From contig NZ_CP144460.1 of assembly GCF_040182365.1 (NCBI RefSeq), positions 4,216,001 through 4,280,000 on the forward strand: DNA of 64,000 bases, read 5' to 3'. Origin of the DNA: Xanthomonas sp. 10-10. GTDB taxonomy: Bacteria > Pseudomonadota > Gammaproteobacteria > Xanthomonadales > Xanthomonadaceae. Positions within the stretch are counted from its first letter, which is position 1. The number at the start of each line of letters is the position of its first letter. Made by a program: the position numbers and the translations under genes. The notes below the pieces were generated by a model, which was not told the origin of the DNA, did no database searches, and saw only the letters and a program-made list of their open reading frames with translations. This document shows positions 17,737-27,088 of this stretch, piece by piece.

Positions 17737-19341
17737 TCAGCCGAACAGCAACGCATGACCGCGATGCAGTAACAAGGCGATATTGATTACTAGCTGCCCT
17801 GTGACGCAGGCCAGCATCAGTGAAGTAAGGTTTCTCTGCTGCATCCAGCGCAGGGATAGCATCAGCAGCGCCACGGAAACTGCATGAAGGCCGTGAACTG
17901 CGGGAATGGTCAGTACGCTGAACACACTGATCAGTAACGCCGAAGGCAATGCCAGCAGCAATACAAATTCCTTGGAATGCTGGCGGATGCATTGGACAGA
18001 TGCGAATGCGGCTTGGGGCAACAGCAGAAGCCCGACAGCGCCGACAATGCCAAGCAGAGATGCTTGCACCAAGTCGACGACAGATGGTAAAGCATGGAAG
18101 CTGATGGGTGCGATTGCATTAAGCAGGTTAATGAAACGCGTTGCGGCATGTGACGCAAAACCTGCGCTCACGCTAAGATTCTGCTCAACCAAGTCCGATG
18201 GCAACTGCAGGTACCAGTACGCCCACGCCCACCAAACCACTGGTCCTCCGGTGGCGACTATCGCAAACGGCAACAGTCCGCGGCGAGGGTTTTGATCGTT
18301 TCGTTCCCGGATCAACAGATACAAAGCAAATGCACCGATGAACACTACGGCATACGGGTGCGACCAATAGGCCAAAGCAGCCAACAGGCCAGCGACCCAG
18401 GTGCGGTCGCGGGCCAGCAAGGTAAAGGCGCTCAGCAACAAGAAGAACGCAGCAAGCGATTTTGGCCAGGCGAATAGCGTCTGCCCGATAAAATAAGGAC
18501 TACTGCCGAAGACCAGTAGACCCGCAATCCAGTAGCCGCGCCGCAGCCTGAAGTATTGGAAGAGCAATGCAGCGCCGACAAAGAGCGAAGCATTCAGGAC
18601 CAAAGCCACTGCCAGAAACCGACGGTAGCTACGATCGTCGCCAAAGCTTCCGACGTCAGGCCACTGCTTGCCAACATAGCGAAATGTAGGCAACGGCCCG
18701 ACCACCTTTTGCGGAGGGCCCATTGCAGCACGCAGCGGCACAGCCGCTAGCGACATCAAGATAGGTCGGTTGGCGAGTTCCTGGCCCGGCATCAAGGGCC
18801 GCTCCTCCGCGAAGGAGATATCGCGCAGCAAGTACTCCGTTGCAGCGAAAGGAATGAAATTGTCGGCTGGCATTGCCCCCATCATCACCTGCACCCTGAC
18901 ATGCAAGTGGTCATTCTTGATCACGTATGCGCCATCCGGCAGGTCAGAGGGCATCTTGACCGGCAAGAAGGTGATCAACATCGGGATACTGGCCATCAAC
19001 AGCCATCCCAGTATCGCAATTCGTGCATCCGTCGCTGACGTACCTGCCTTGGATCCAAACATGCGCGAAAAGACGTTTGTTCGATACCACTGGACACACG
19101 ACAATAGCAATCCGATGGAGAGCAGCACCCATGCATTGGTCTGATAATCCAGAGACACCGAAACGACGCCCACGCCTAGAATCGCGAGCCCCAAGATCCC
19201 GAACCCAATGGAGTAAGACAACAACTCCAATCCCATGAGCATACGGCCACGCGCAGAACAGGCAACAATGGCTCCGCCTACCACAAGCACCAATAAGGCG
19301 GTCAATGCGATCAACCCCAGTGCCACCAGCATCGCCATCAT
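17737..19341 (-). CDS. Polytopic membrane protein, probable GT-C glycosyltransferase (paralogue A)
   Basis: 534 residues from ATG 19341, with about twelve hydrophobic segments. A large non-membrane stretch at about 125-240 contains NDHLHVRVQ and ANRPILMSL (NRP at 191-193). Next comes SPYFIGQTLFAWPK (AWPK at 291-294), shared with the divergent gene at 19538 (AWPK at 249-252). The fold and acidic loop suggest a lipid-phosphate-sugar dependent transferase, but no characterised relative is recognised. The frame is open to 19521, which would leave only 16 bases to the divergent gene; starting at 19341 leaves a normal promoter space. Confidence 0.65.
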   Translation of the reverse strand: MMAMLVALGLIALTALLVLVVGGAIVACSARGRMLMGLELLSYSIGFGILGLAILGVGVVSVSLDYQTNAWVLLSIGLLLSCVQWYRTNVFSRMFGSKAGTSATDARIAILGWLLMASIPMLITFLPVKMPSDLPDGAYVIKNDHLHVRVQVMMGAMPADNFIPFAATEYLLRDISFAEERPLMPGQELANRPILMSLAAVPLRAAMGPPQKVVGPLPTFRYVGKQWPDVGSFGDDRSYRRFLAVALVLNASLFVGAALLFQYFRLRRGYWIAGLLVFGSSPYFIGQTLFAWPKSLAAFFLLLSAFTLLARDRTWVAGLLAALAYWSHPYAVVFIGAFALYLLIRERNDQNPRRGLLPFAIVATGGPVVWWAWAYWYLQLPSDLVEQNLSVSAGFASHAATRFINLLNAIAPISFHALPSVVDLVQASLLGIVGAVGLLLLPQAAFASVQCIRQHSKEFVLLLALPSALLISVFSVLTIPAVHGLHAVSVALLMLSLRWMQQRNLTSLMLACVTGQLVINIALLLHRGHALLFG

Positions 19342-19537
19342 CTTCAACACCCCCGTAAGAAAAATGGGCTGCAGCTCCCGAGACTGCAGCCCGATGGCTA
19401 GAGGATAGAGCAATTCCGCAGTCTGATCACGCCATCGTATCGCCAGGATGCTTCGGCTTACTTGGTACGCGGCAACCTTATAATAGAGAATCGTCTGTGC
19501 CGGACGATTACGGCAACGCAAGCTTTGGGATCACAGG
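19342..19537. promoter_or_regulatory. Divergent promoter region between the two GT-C paralogues
   Basis: About 196 bases, A+T-richer than average, separate the two outward-facing genes. A perfect TATAAT occurs at 19479-19484 on the plus strand, about 55 bases before ATG 19538, but without a good -35 box at the right distance. Transcription in both directions presumably starts here. Confidence 0.45.
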
Positions 19538-21256
19538 ATGAGTCAGCTACAGACCGCCACTCTAGCGGCGCTGGTAGGTCCCGCCTACCTAGTAATTCTT
19601 TGTCTTGTCGGGAGCACCGTCGGACACACATGGATCCGCGGCATCACATGCCGCTGGGAACGCGGCGCCTCGGTGCTGCTTGCCGGCCTGCTGGCCCATG
19701 TATTGTTGGCCAGTGCGTTTCTCATTGTCGCGCCGTCTTGGAGCGGGGCATCGCTTTGGATCCTGCTTGCCGGTTGCTTGGTTAGTTGGCGCTGGCAGCG
19801 GCCTCAGCTTGCAGGCCTGTGCATGCCGACCCTGCTGGTTATATCGTACAGTTTGGTCTGTTTCGGGTTGCTACTTAGCTTCCACGGTGGTCCAGGGCGT
19901 GGCGTTACGATCTTCTGGAGCATCTACACGCTGACCAACATCACTCCGGGTGATTCGCCCCAGGCAGCGCTGCAGGCGCAATACCTACTGTTTGGCAAAA
20001 ACCTTATCGGCGCAGAGGATTTTGCTCTGTTCGACCGCCCATTCCTAGGTGGAATCATCACCGCCGGCACCCTACCCGCTTTCGGCATCCGTCTACCTTC
20101 CAGGTTCTTCGACTACTCAGAACTGACCGCGTTCGCTTATGTCAGCCTATGGATTGCGATCAACGCAATCTCTGCACTCAGCCTTCTGGGGATCGTCGAA
20201 CGCTTCAGTCGTGGCCGTAGCGCGTTGATCATCAGCCTGTTGGTTCTGGCATCACCCTTCCTGGTGTTCAACAGCATTGGGGCATGGCCCAAATTGCTGG
20301 CACTTGCGCTCTTGTGCTATGCCTGCAATCAAGCGCTACGCCAAAAGTGGATTGCAGCAATGTTGCTCAGCGGTGCGTCGTTCTTCGCACACGGGTCCTT
20401 CCTCTGGGCCCATTTGTCATTTGGGGGAGTACTGATCTTCACCCTAATAGCCCAAGGGTGGAGACAGTCGTCAATGGCCTGGCCCCGATTGGCAGCAATG
20501 TTACTCATTTGCCTGGCTGTACCGGCCGCTTGGTTCGCAGCGGAACACTTGACCGGAAGTGCCACCCCGCTTCGTACATATTATCTTTACAACGTTTCGG
20601 TCAACCATGGCCTGCACCATAGCGCCGAACAGATCGCGCAGGGATTCTATGCCTCGACGAATGCTACGAACCTCGTGAACCTGCCATGGATAAACATGAT
20701 CAAGGGAATTTTGCCAATCGAAACGCTCGACCTGATACTCAACTATCGCCTCTCGAACGAGGCGACCGGCTGGCGCGCACTGGGTGAGACTCTATTCCGC
20801 ACGCAATTCATGCGCGCCTGGTTCGCACTGGGGCTGATTGGAGGCGCTGTTGCCTGCCGAGGCCTGACACATGCCAATTCATCACAGTGGTTGCCGCGGC
20901 TGGCGCTAATTGCATTCTTCCTCCTGCCCCTGATTCCAGGCCTTGGCCTATACCGACGCGACGATCATTTCCTTCTGCCGATCATGATGTTCGCAGCGAT
21001 ACCAGTACTGATATCGTTCTCCATCGGATTCCACTTGCTGCGCAACAGCACGATGACTGTCATTGGATTGGCGATGATTGCCGAGTACCTGATGATCTAC
21101 TTCTGGCGCTACCCACCAGGACGCTACGTCGGCGAGTTCAACGCTTACTACCTCGCCGCAATCACGGTAGGCATGCTGTTTACCGCTGCATGCATCGCTT
21201 GGCCGCGGCCACTCCGGCTGCCCCTTCCAGGAGGAATTCCGGAGCATGTTCGATGA
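19538..21256 (+). CDS. Polytopic membrane protein, probable GT-C glycosyltransferase (paralogue B)
   Basis: 572 residues, about twelve hydrophobic segments. Residues 120-195 form a non-membrane region containing EDFALFDRPFLGGII (DRP 166-168), then SPFLVFNSIGAWPK (AWPK 249-252) and a hydrophobic core like that of the gene at 17737-19341. The two are therefore diverged paralogues transcribed away from one another. The stop overlaps the next ATG by four bases (ATGA). Role inferred as transfer of a polyprenyl-phosphate sugar in the periplasm. Confidence 0.65.
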   Translation: MSQLQTATLAALVGPAYLVILCLVGSTVGHTWIRGITCRWERGASVLLAGLLAHVLLASAFLIVAPSWSGASLWILLAGCLVSWRWQRPQLAGLCMPTLLVISYSLVCFGLLLSFHGGPGRGVTIFWSIYTLTNITPGDSPQAALQAQYLLFGKNLIGAEDFALFDRPFLGGIITAGTLPAFGIRLPSRFFDYSELTAFAYVSLWIAINAISALSLLGIVERFSRGRSALIISLLVLASPFLVFNSIGAWPKLLALALLCYACNQALRQKWIAAMLLSGASFFAHGSFLWAHLSFGGVLIFTLIAQGWRQSSMAWPRLAAMLLICLAVPAAWFAAEHLTGSATPLRTYYLYNVSVNHGLHHSAEQIAQGFYASTNATNLVNLPWINMIKGILPIETLDLILNYRLSNEATGWRALGETLFRTQFMRAWFALGLIGGAVACRGLTHANSSQWLPRLALIAFFLLPLIPGLGLYRRDDHFLLPIMMFAAIPVLISFSIGFHLLRNSTMTVIGLAMIAEYLMIYFWRYPPGRYVGEFNAYYLAAITVGMLFTAACIAWPRPLRLPLPGGIPEHVR

Positions 21257-21831
21257 GCCGCCATCTGCAATGGCTGACTCCTAATCTCTGCATGGCTGTT
21301 GCAGTCGGTTTCGTTGCCGTCAGCGCACTCGTTGCTCCTCGCCTGGTCTACCGACTCAGCAATGACGGCGGCTTTATCGAGAATGGCGAGCAAGTCGACC
21401 TCGGTCGCTGGACTCAAATTTCTGTCTATCGGAACGGTGGGGCGGTTCTCGGCATAAATCGGCCAGATCGTGACCCGCCCTTGCACCACGAATCATGGAT
21501 CAATACTGGACAATGGCTGCGTTTCGATCATGTGCCGGCGACGCGACGCAGTCGCTTTGTCGCTGAGGTTCGCGTGCATCCGGAGTGGCCCCGCGACCGT
21601 GCTACCGAAGTCGAGTTCCGAGTGCTTGCACTCTCGCCGGGCAAGCCGCCCCTGCAGGCGACACTGACGCCCAGCCTGGAAAAACAGACCGAATGGACCC
21701 GAATCGAACTGGACCTTGCACCACTGGCTGGAGATAACGTAAAGATTCAGCTGGTACCGAGTGCGCAGCAGGGGATCTGGACGCTGATGCGAGATCCCAA
21801 GGTCGTGGTGGCGGAAGTGGCCGCACAGTAG
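21253..21831 (+). CDS. Membrane-anchored beta-rich periplasmic protein, unknown function
   Basis: 192 residues. One N-terminal hydrophobic segment (about 12-30) is not followed by a clear cleavage site, so it is probably a signal anchor with the rest in the periplasm. The soluble part alternates hydrophobic and charged residues as in a beta-sandwich and contains ATEVEFRVLAL (EVEFR 119-123) and PPLQATLTP. The ATGA overlap with the GT-C gene before it indicates translational coupling and joint function. It may be a carbohydrate-binding or accessory domain; no family recognised. Confidence 0.7.
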   Translation: MSRHLQWLTPNLCMAVAVGFVAVSALVAPRLVYRLSNDGGFIENGEQVDLGRWTQISVYRNGGAVLGINRPDRDPPLHHESWINTGQWLRFDHVPATRRSRFVAEVRVHPEWPRDRATEVEFRVLALSPGKPPLQATLTPSLEKQTEWTRIELDLAPLAGDNVKIQLVPSAQQGIWTLMRDPKVVVAEVAAQ

Positions 21832-21889
21832 TAACCGGGGCGTGGGAGCGTCGCCCCCCGTCTTCAGACCCGATGAGGGCTCAATTACC

Positions 21890-22858
21890 TCACGCGCGCC
21901 ACTCGTCTACGACATCGAGAATGTGCTGCGCGCGCGCCTGGTAGGTATGTTCGTTGATGGTGCGGCGTTGCGCCGCCTCTGCGATACGTGCGCACCCACC
22001 ACGATCCGACAGTACCTGATCCATCAGGTGTGCAAACTCAGCAGCCGAGTTGTACAGCAGGATCTCGCTACCAGGGCGGTAGTATTCGGTGATCTCTAGA
22101 CTCTCGACGAAGAACGCCTGAGTGGTTCCGGCCATAGCAGCCTCGAAGGTTCGCGGGCCAGGTGTAGAAGGCTCGAGTTTGAAGCGATCGTTGGCGTAAT
22201 TGAAATCACGACCCATATTGAGTGTCACCAAAGACCGCGCATAGTGATCGGACAGCTGATCATTAGGCAGTCGACGATTGCTGCAGAACGCTAGCTCATT
22301 GGGCCAGCCATCCCCAAGAATCATCGCATCGTACGACTGCAGGGTCTTGCTCAGGTCACCCAACAGGCGCTTACGATTGGCGAAAGCGACGCCGCAGAAA
22401 AAAATGTTGATGTCTTTATCAGCGCGAACCGGCCGCCAATGTGCTTGCTGGCTAGCGGCCAGAGGCAAGTGCCGCGCAAACGGGTGTGCATAGTGCTCGG
22501 CACACCAGCGGTCATTACTGAAGACGATATCGGCAACTTGAAGGATCTTGTAGTTGTAATCGAACTCATAAGGGTCATCGTGCAGCCAGAACACCATCGG
22601 CACACCAGCCTGCGTGCAATAGCGGCGTAGACGGGCGTACTCGGCATCGTCAGGCATGCACGATCCAAAACAGACAACTACATCTGGCTGCAGCTCGCTC
22701 GCACGTTCAGCGGCAAATTCCAACGGGGTGGCCAACGCTTGCACTACGTGCGGCAGTTGCGCAAACCCTTCTGCCACATACTTGCGAAGAACGACATTAC
22801 GGTTCTGGTTGTCAGGAGATGCCCCGCTGACTAAGATCTTTTGCGCAAAAGCACTCAT
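21890..22858 (-). CDS. CgeB-type glycosyltransferase
   Basis: 322 residues, single GT-B-like protein of the spore-protein CgeB/YkvP family. Visible family stretches are VFWLHDDPYEFDYN, ADIVFSNDRWCAEHY, LPLAASQ and the C-terminal donor-site segment STPGPRTFEAAMAG. It is the last gene of the minus-strand O-antigen operon and overlaps the large glycosyltransferase gene by four bases (ATGA). It is clearly related to residues 1-330 of that neighbour. Probably adds a sugar to the O-chain in the cytoplasm; donor unknown. Confidence 0.82.
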   Translation of the reverse strand: MSAFAQKILVSGASPDNQNRNVVLRKYVAEGFAQLPHVVQALATPLEFAAERASELQPDVVVCFGSCMPDDAEYARLRRYCTQAGVPMVFWLHDDPYEFDYNYKILQVADIVFSNDRWCAEHYAHPFARHLPLAASQQAHWRPVRADKDINIFFCGVAFANRKRLLGDLSKTLQSYDAMILGDGWPNELAFCSNRRLPNDQLSDHYARSLVTLNMGRDFNYANDRFKLEPSTPGPRTFEAAMAGTTQAFFVESLEITEYYRPGSEILLYNSAAEFAHLMDQVLSDRGGCARIAEAAQRRTINEHTYQARAQHILDVVDEWRA

Positions 22859-25362
22859 GTCCGCACTCCTCCGAGGCGCCGCGCAATTTCCTGCAGAACT
22901 CTCGCGATCGTATTTCCAAGCCCGTTTTTGTTATAGAAGCGGTATGCCTTGCGTACGAGGCCTATCGGGAGAACCGGAATTGGGCCATTACCTCCATCGG
23001 CGACGCTTGCCGCACGCGGCGGGATTACCCAGTTCGGTTCGACGAGTAAAATGCCCAGATCTCGAATGGTGTTGCCGCGCGGGTACTTTTGCGTATGTTG
23101 CACGAAGGGCTGCAGCGGCAGCAGCTCGACATACAGGTCACGGAGCCACTGCATGTGTTCGTCATGATTTTGCGTGGTCGCCGCCAACACGCGGCCACGT
23201 ATGGTTTCCAAGCCGGTACGGTCGGCAATCAGCTGGCGGATTAGGCAAACCATACTGCCCGCTTCGCTGACTGGAATTACGTAGCCATTTTCCCCATGGA
23301 TCACCCGCTCCCCCAGGGCCCCGATATCAGAAACAATCGGAACCACTCCGGCCGACCATGCTTCGGACAGGCTAATGCAGTAGGTCTCGGGCCAAATCGA
23401 GAAGTGGATCGACAGATCATGGCCTGCCAGGATCTGCTTCAACGTTCCTGGTTTATAGGCACCATGTAGCTTCAGGTTGGGAATCTTCAGAATATCCAGA
23501 ATCGTCTGGTATTCGGGCGGAACCGGACCCACAATACTGACTTCCACTTCATCGTAACGAAGTTGATTGAGCACGTGGATCAGTTCGTTGCCGCCCTTGT
23601 TGCGAGTAAAGTTGCCGGGTATGGCAACCCTCAACTTGCCCCTATGTAACTGCGGCAGCGGCACAGCGGCTATTTCGTCATCCTTTGGCATGGGCACCGC
23701 ATTGACGCGAAGACGCCCGGAGTCCGACAGCCCCGGATACATGCGCTCGTAGAGTGCAGCGACTCCGGGCGTATTTGCGTGCAGGACGTCCATGTTCTCC
23801 AGCACGCGACTGAAGAAAGCACGTCGGCGTGCTTGGCTGCCGGTGTCAGCACCTCGCGAAGCATTTAGGCAGACATCGCAAGTTTCGATCGGCAGCGAGG
23901 GAATATTGCAGTACACCTCACGATAATCGAGCAGATTGAAGCGAGAACATACGGCATAGTAGTCGTGGAGGCTGAAGAGACAACGCAACCCTAAAGCTGC
24001 AGGCAGCAGGCAGATCGAAGGCGGATGCCCTATCAGGTGCTGGAAATGCACCAGCTCAATGCCGTACTTATAAAGTAATCCGGAAAAAGCTTCTTCGCGC
24101 ATGGAACAGGTCAATGCGGCCTCGTCCAGCCCTCCATCAAAGCCGATCGATTCGATGACTTCCAGTGCTTCGTTGCGCAATGTATAGCGACTGCCGCTAG
24201 GCTGGACGCTACGGTCGGGCGTATAAAATAGGAACTCAATCTCGTCGGCCAATGCCCGGCGTACTGAGTCTTGATAGACCTCCACGCCTCCGTAAGGAGC
24301 TACACCGAGGATATTGTGCGACACGACCAGAACTTTACGTCGAGCCAGTGGAGAAACTTCGCCAGGCTTCCTGCTTGACTCGGGCTCGCCCCGCAAAGCA
24401 TCTACACAAGACAGTAGATACTCCACCCGATGTAGGTATAGATGCTGCTTCAGCGTAACCGCCTGCGCCGATCGGGCAACCGCCATACGCTCCTCAGGAC
24501 GCGCCAGGTAATGCCTCAGTTTCTCAATACAATCTGCAGGACCGTCGAAGCCAACGTAGTCGCGACCCTCTTGGTAGTAATCCTGGACCCGGATTTCGGG
24601 AATAGAAACATCGACCAGCTGAAAACCACCGGCCAGCGCGACCTCGAAGAAACGCGGACCAGGCGTATGCGCCACTGGATCGTTGCCCGAAGACGAGAAT
24701 GAACGATGCAGGGTCAGGACCGAACGGCTACGGTTGGCGAACCGGGCGAATTCGGTATTTGGCGTGCGCCAGTCGTAGGCGCTCGGATCCATGCCGAGTT
24801 TGGGCGCCGGAATATAAGGATTAGCGGGCAACGCCAGCTTCAGATTAATCTCCGGAATCGCTGACTGCAGGCGCGCCAGAAAGTCGGAGCGATTGGGCCA
24901 TGCCGTACCTGCGAAAAACAGGTCGTACAGATAATGGGCATCGTCGTGATCATCGGGGATAGCATGAAAATGAAAGCGTGGATCGGCTGCTAGCGGCAGC
25001 GACACACCCTTGCCGCCGTATCCAGACACACTTCCCGAGTCGTTGGTGAACACCAAATCGAAAAGATCAGCATTAGCAACATTGATGCTGCGTTCGTACG
25101 GATCCTCAGTCACCCAAAGCACGCTGCGTCCGCATACCTGGGCGATGCGCTCGACGATGGGGCGGTCCAGCTGCTCCCCGTCAAAGGCGATAAAGAGATT
25201 GCAGGCACCACGCTCCGCTGCCAAAACGGCGCCGGCGTAGTCTGCACGCACCACGCACTCCACCGAGTCCACTTCAGCCAAGGCCCTGGCCATGGCCAAG
25301 CAGATGTAGTGATTCGGATTGCTCCTCTTCGTATCGAGGATCAGAACGCGCCATTGCTTCAT
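22855..25362 (-). CDS. Two-domain glycosyltransferase (CgeB-like + GT4)
   Basis: 835 residues. Domain 1 (about 1-330) is CgeB-like, with SVLWVTEDPYERS, FDLVFTNDSGS and HTPGPRFFEVALAGG. Domain 2 (about 345-690) is a GT4 transferase, with NILGVAPYGGVEVYQ at its start, GNFTRNKGGNELI, and the donor-binding segment WPETYCISLSEAWSAGVVP. A tail of about 140 residues ends in an amphipathic basic helix (NTIARVLQEIARRLGG) that may bind the membrane. Such fused enzymes often build a repeating unit with two linkages. It lies 48 bases after the coiled-coil methyltransferase gene. Confidence 0.85.
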   Translation of the reverse strand: MKQWRVLILDTKRSNPNHYICLAMARALAEVDSVECVVRADYAGAVLAAERGACNLFIAFDGEQLDRPIVERIAQVCGRSVLWVTEDPYERSINVANADLFDLVFTNDSGSVSGYGGKGVSLPLAADPRFHFHAIPDDHDDAHYLYDLFFAGTAWPNRSDFLARLQSAIPEINLKLALPANPYIPAPKLGMDPSAYDWRTPNTEFARFANRSRSVLTLHRSFSSSGNDPVAHTPGPRFFEVALAGGFQLVDVSIPEIRVQDYYQEGRDYVGFDGPADCIEKLRHYLARPEERMAVARSAQAVTLKQHLYLHRVEYLLSCVDALRGEPESSRKPGEVSPLARRKVLVVSHNILGVAPYGGVEVYQDSVRRALADEIEFLFYTPDRSVQPSGSRYTLRNEALEVIESIGFDGGLDEAALTCSMREEAFSGLLYKYGIELVHFQHLIGHPPSICLLPAALGLRCLFSLHDYYAVCSRFNLLDYREVYCNIPSLPIETCDVCLNASRGADTGSQARRRAFFSRVLENMDVLHANTPGVAALYERMYPGLSDSGRLRVNAVPMPKDDEIAAVPLPQLHRGKLRVAIPGNFTRNKGGNELIHVLNQLRYDEVEVSIVGPVPPEYQTILDILKIPNLKLHGAYKPGTLKQILAGHDLSIHFSIWPETYCISLSEAWSAGVVPIVSDIGALGERVIHGENGYVIPVSEAGSMVCLIRQLIADRTGLETIRGRVLAATTQNHDEHMQWLRDLYVELLPLQPFVQHTQKYPRGNTIRDLGILLVEPNWVIPPRAASVADGGNGPIPVLPIGLVRKAYRFYNKNGLGNTIARVLQEIARRLGGVRT

Positions 25363-25410
25363 CGAGACATACCATTTGTCGCCGTGTGGTGGTGGGCAAT
25401 CAGTTACAAA

Positions 25411-26472
25411 TCAACCGAATAATCTGCGTACCCGCCGAAATGGCCCCATCAAACGCCAACTCAACGACCCTCGCACCCGCTCCAATTCTCTTGTGATGGA
25501 CAGCAACGATGCATTTAAATCCTGGTTTTCCTTCTCACGAAAAGCAAGAATTGCCTGACTGTGACTCAGCTGCTCGCGAAGCAACGAATCAGCGGCATCT
25601 AAAGAGGATTTCAGCTCATCCATCTTCAAGGCTCCTTTGTGCAGCGCATCTATCCGCTGCTCAAGACCTGTCTTGAGATCGACGACCTCCTGACTAAGCG
25701 CCTGGCGGGCAGCTTCATGCTCGTTAACCAAGCCAATAAGGCGGCCCTGCTCTCGAGCCAGAGTTACTATGTCGATATTGGCGTCGATCAGCTTACCGAG
25801 CTGATCGAACAACCTATTACCAAGCACTGCATCTCCATTAGCATCGTCCAGACGACACAGATCTAACAACGGCTGGGGCTGTTCGGGGCCAACAAGCAAT
25901 ACCCCCAAGCCGTGAGTGTGCGTGAAAGCGAATGATGGATACTGGACTCGCATCTCGTCCCAATACTTCCAAACGCCAAAGCCACGCTCCCGGACGTTGA
26001 TGTCATGGAACAGGACGACTGCGCGCCTGGAAAGCTTTGCCTGCCATGTCTCGAAATCGTTTCGAACCGCTTCATACGTGTGCAGGCCATCGATATGCAA
26101 TACATCAACAGTACCGTCATCAAAATATTCGACGGCTTCCTCGAAGCGCATACGCATGAGACGGGAGAAATCTGCGTAGTTGCGCTCGTGATAATCCAAC
26201 AGCGGCAGAAACACTTCATCGCCGTATTCGCCGGCATGCTCATCACCTTGCCACGTGTCGACCGCATAGCATCGTGTCGGAGCCGCGCAAGTCTGGACAG
26301 CTTGACAGAAAGCCAGGTAAGAGGCGCCACGATGCGTTCCCAACTCTACAAGAATATATGGGCGCACGAGTTCAACCAGCCAGGCTGCAAATGGAATATG
26401 CCCCAACCACGCGCTTTCGGGCGTGTTGCGCGGCTGCATGAACATCGAATTGTTGATGGTGAAGCTGATCAT
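25411..26472 (-). CDS. SAM-dependent methyltransferase with C-terminal coiled coil
   Basis: 353 residues from ATG 26472, with GAGG five bases upstream. Residues about 30-200 form a Methyltransf_24/cephalosporin-hydroxylase-like domain: ILVELGTHRGASYLAF (SAM site), YAVDTWQGD, VLHIDGLHTYEAVRND and VLFHDINV. Residues about 240-335 are strongly heptad-like, with alternating Leu/Ile/Val and charged residues. The protein ends in SWRLMGPFRRVRRLFG, a basic amphipathic tail suited to membrane contact. The arrangement recalls WbdD, which caps O-chains by methylation and sets length with a coiled coil. The frame upstream to 26592 overlaps the acetyltransferase gene and is not used. Confidence 0.82.
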   Translation of the reverse strand: MISFTINNSMFMQPRNTPESAWLGHIPFAAWLVELVRPYILVELGTHRGASYLAFCQAVQTCAAPTRCYAVDTWQGDEHAGEYGDEVFLPLLDYHERNYADFSRLMRMRFEEAVEYFDDGTVDVLHIDGLHTYEAVRNDFETWQAKLSRRAVVLFHDINVRERGFGVWKYWDEMRVQYPSFAFTHTHGLGVLLVGPEQPQPLLDLCRLDDANGDAVLGNRLFDQLGKLIDANIDIVTLAREQGRLIGLVNEHEAARQALSQEVVDLKTGLEQRIDALHKGALKMDELKSSLDAADSLLREQLSHSQAILAFREKENQDLNASLLSITRELERVRGSLSWRLMGPFRRVRRLFG

Positions 26473-26530
26473 CAGGGCCTCATAAATCTTGTATGTAGCA
26501 ACAAGGCCAATGGCCCATGTGCCGTCTTGT

Positions 26531-27088
26531 TTAACGAAATCGCTGAACGAACGCTTCCACGCTGCCGCCACAAAGATCGGACTGCCGCGCATGAATCTCC
26601 TCGATCGGCCAATCCCACCAGCGGATACGCATCAACGCGTCGACCTGTTCGGGCGTAAAACGCATTTTCACCTGGCGTGCAGGGTTGCCCGTCACTACCG
26701 AATACGGCGCCACGTCTCGCGTAACCACAGCGCGCGCACCAATGATCGCGCCGTCGCCTACAGTCACACCGGAAAGAATGGTCGCGCCATAGCCGATCCA
26801 TACATCATTGCCGATCCGCGTCGGCCCCTTGGTCGCCGGATGGCCGTCGCGTCCGGCGAGAGCATCGCCAAACGCAATGCGTAACGGAAAGGTCGTCACC
26901 CACTCGCTGCGATGCTCGCCACCACCGAAGATGACGACTTCTTCTGCGATCGAGCAAAATGCCCCGACACTCACCGACTCGTCATCGCTCCACACCTTGA
27001 ATTGCGGATTCCCGTAGGTAAAGCGTCCGACCTCCACACGTGGATCATGGCTAAGCAACGGAGCGATCTGGCTTGCGTATCCGCTCAC
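26531..27088 (-). CDS. CatB-related O-acetyltransferase (hexapeptide repeat)
   Basis: 185 residues, left-handed beta-helix acyltransferase of the xenobiotic acetyltransferase group. Visible are [22 protein letters not shown] (His at the active-site loop), [28 protein letters not shown] as hexapeptide repeats, and the closing [14 protein letters not shown]. It probably acetylates O-antigen sugars in the cytoplasm. The start is GTG 27088, overlapping the wzt stop as GTGA. The methyltransferase gene begins 58 bases downstream. Confidence 0.9.
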   Translation of the reverse strand: MSGYASQIAPLLSHDPRVEVGRFTYGNPQFKVWSDDESVSVGAFCSIAEEVVIFGGGEHRSEWVTTFPLRIAFGDALAGRDGHPATKGPTRIGNDVWIGYGATILSGVTVGDGAIIGARAVVTRDVAPYSVVTGNPARQVKMRFTPEQVDALMRIRWWDWPIEEIHARQSDLCGGSVEAFVQRFR

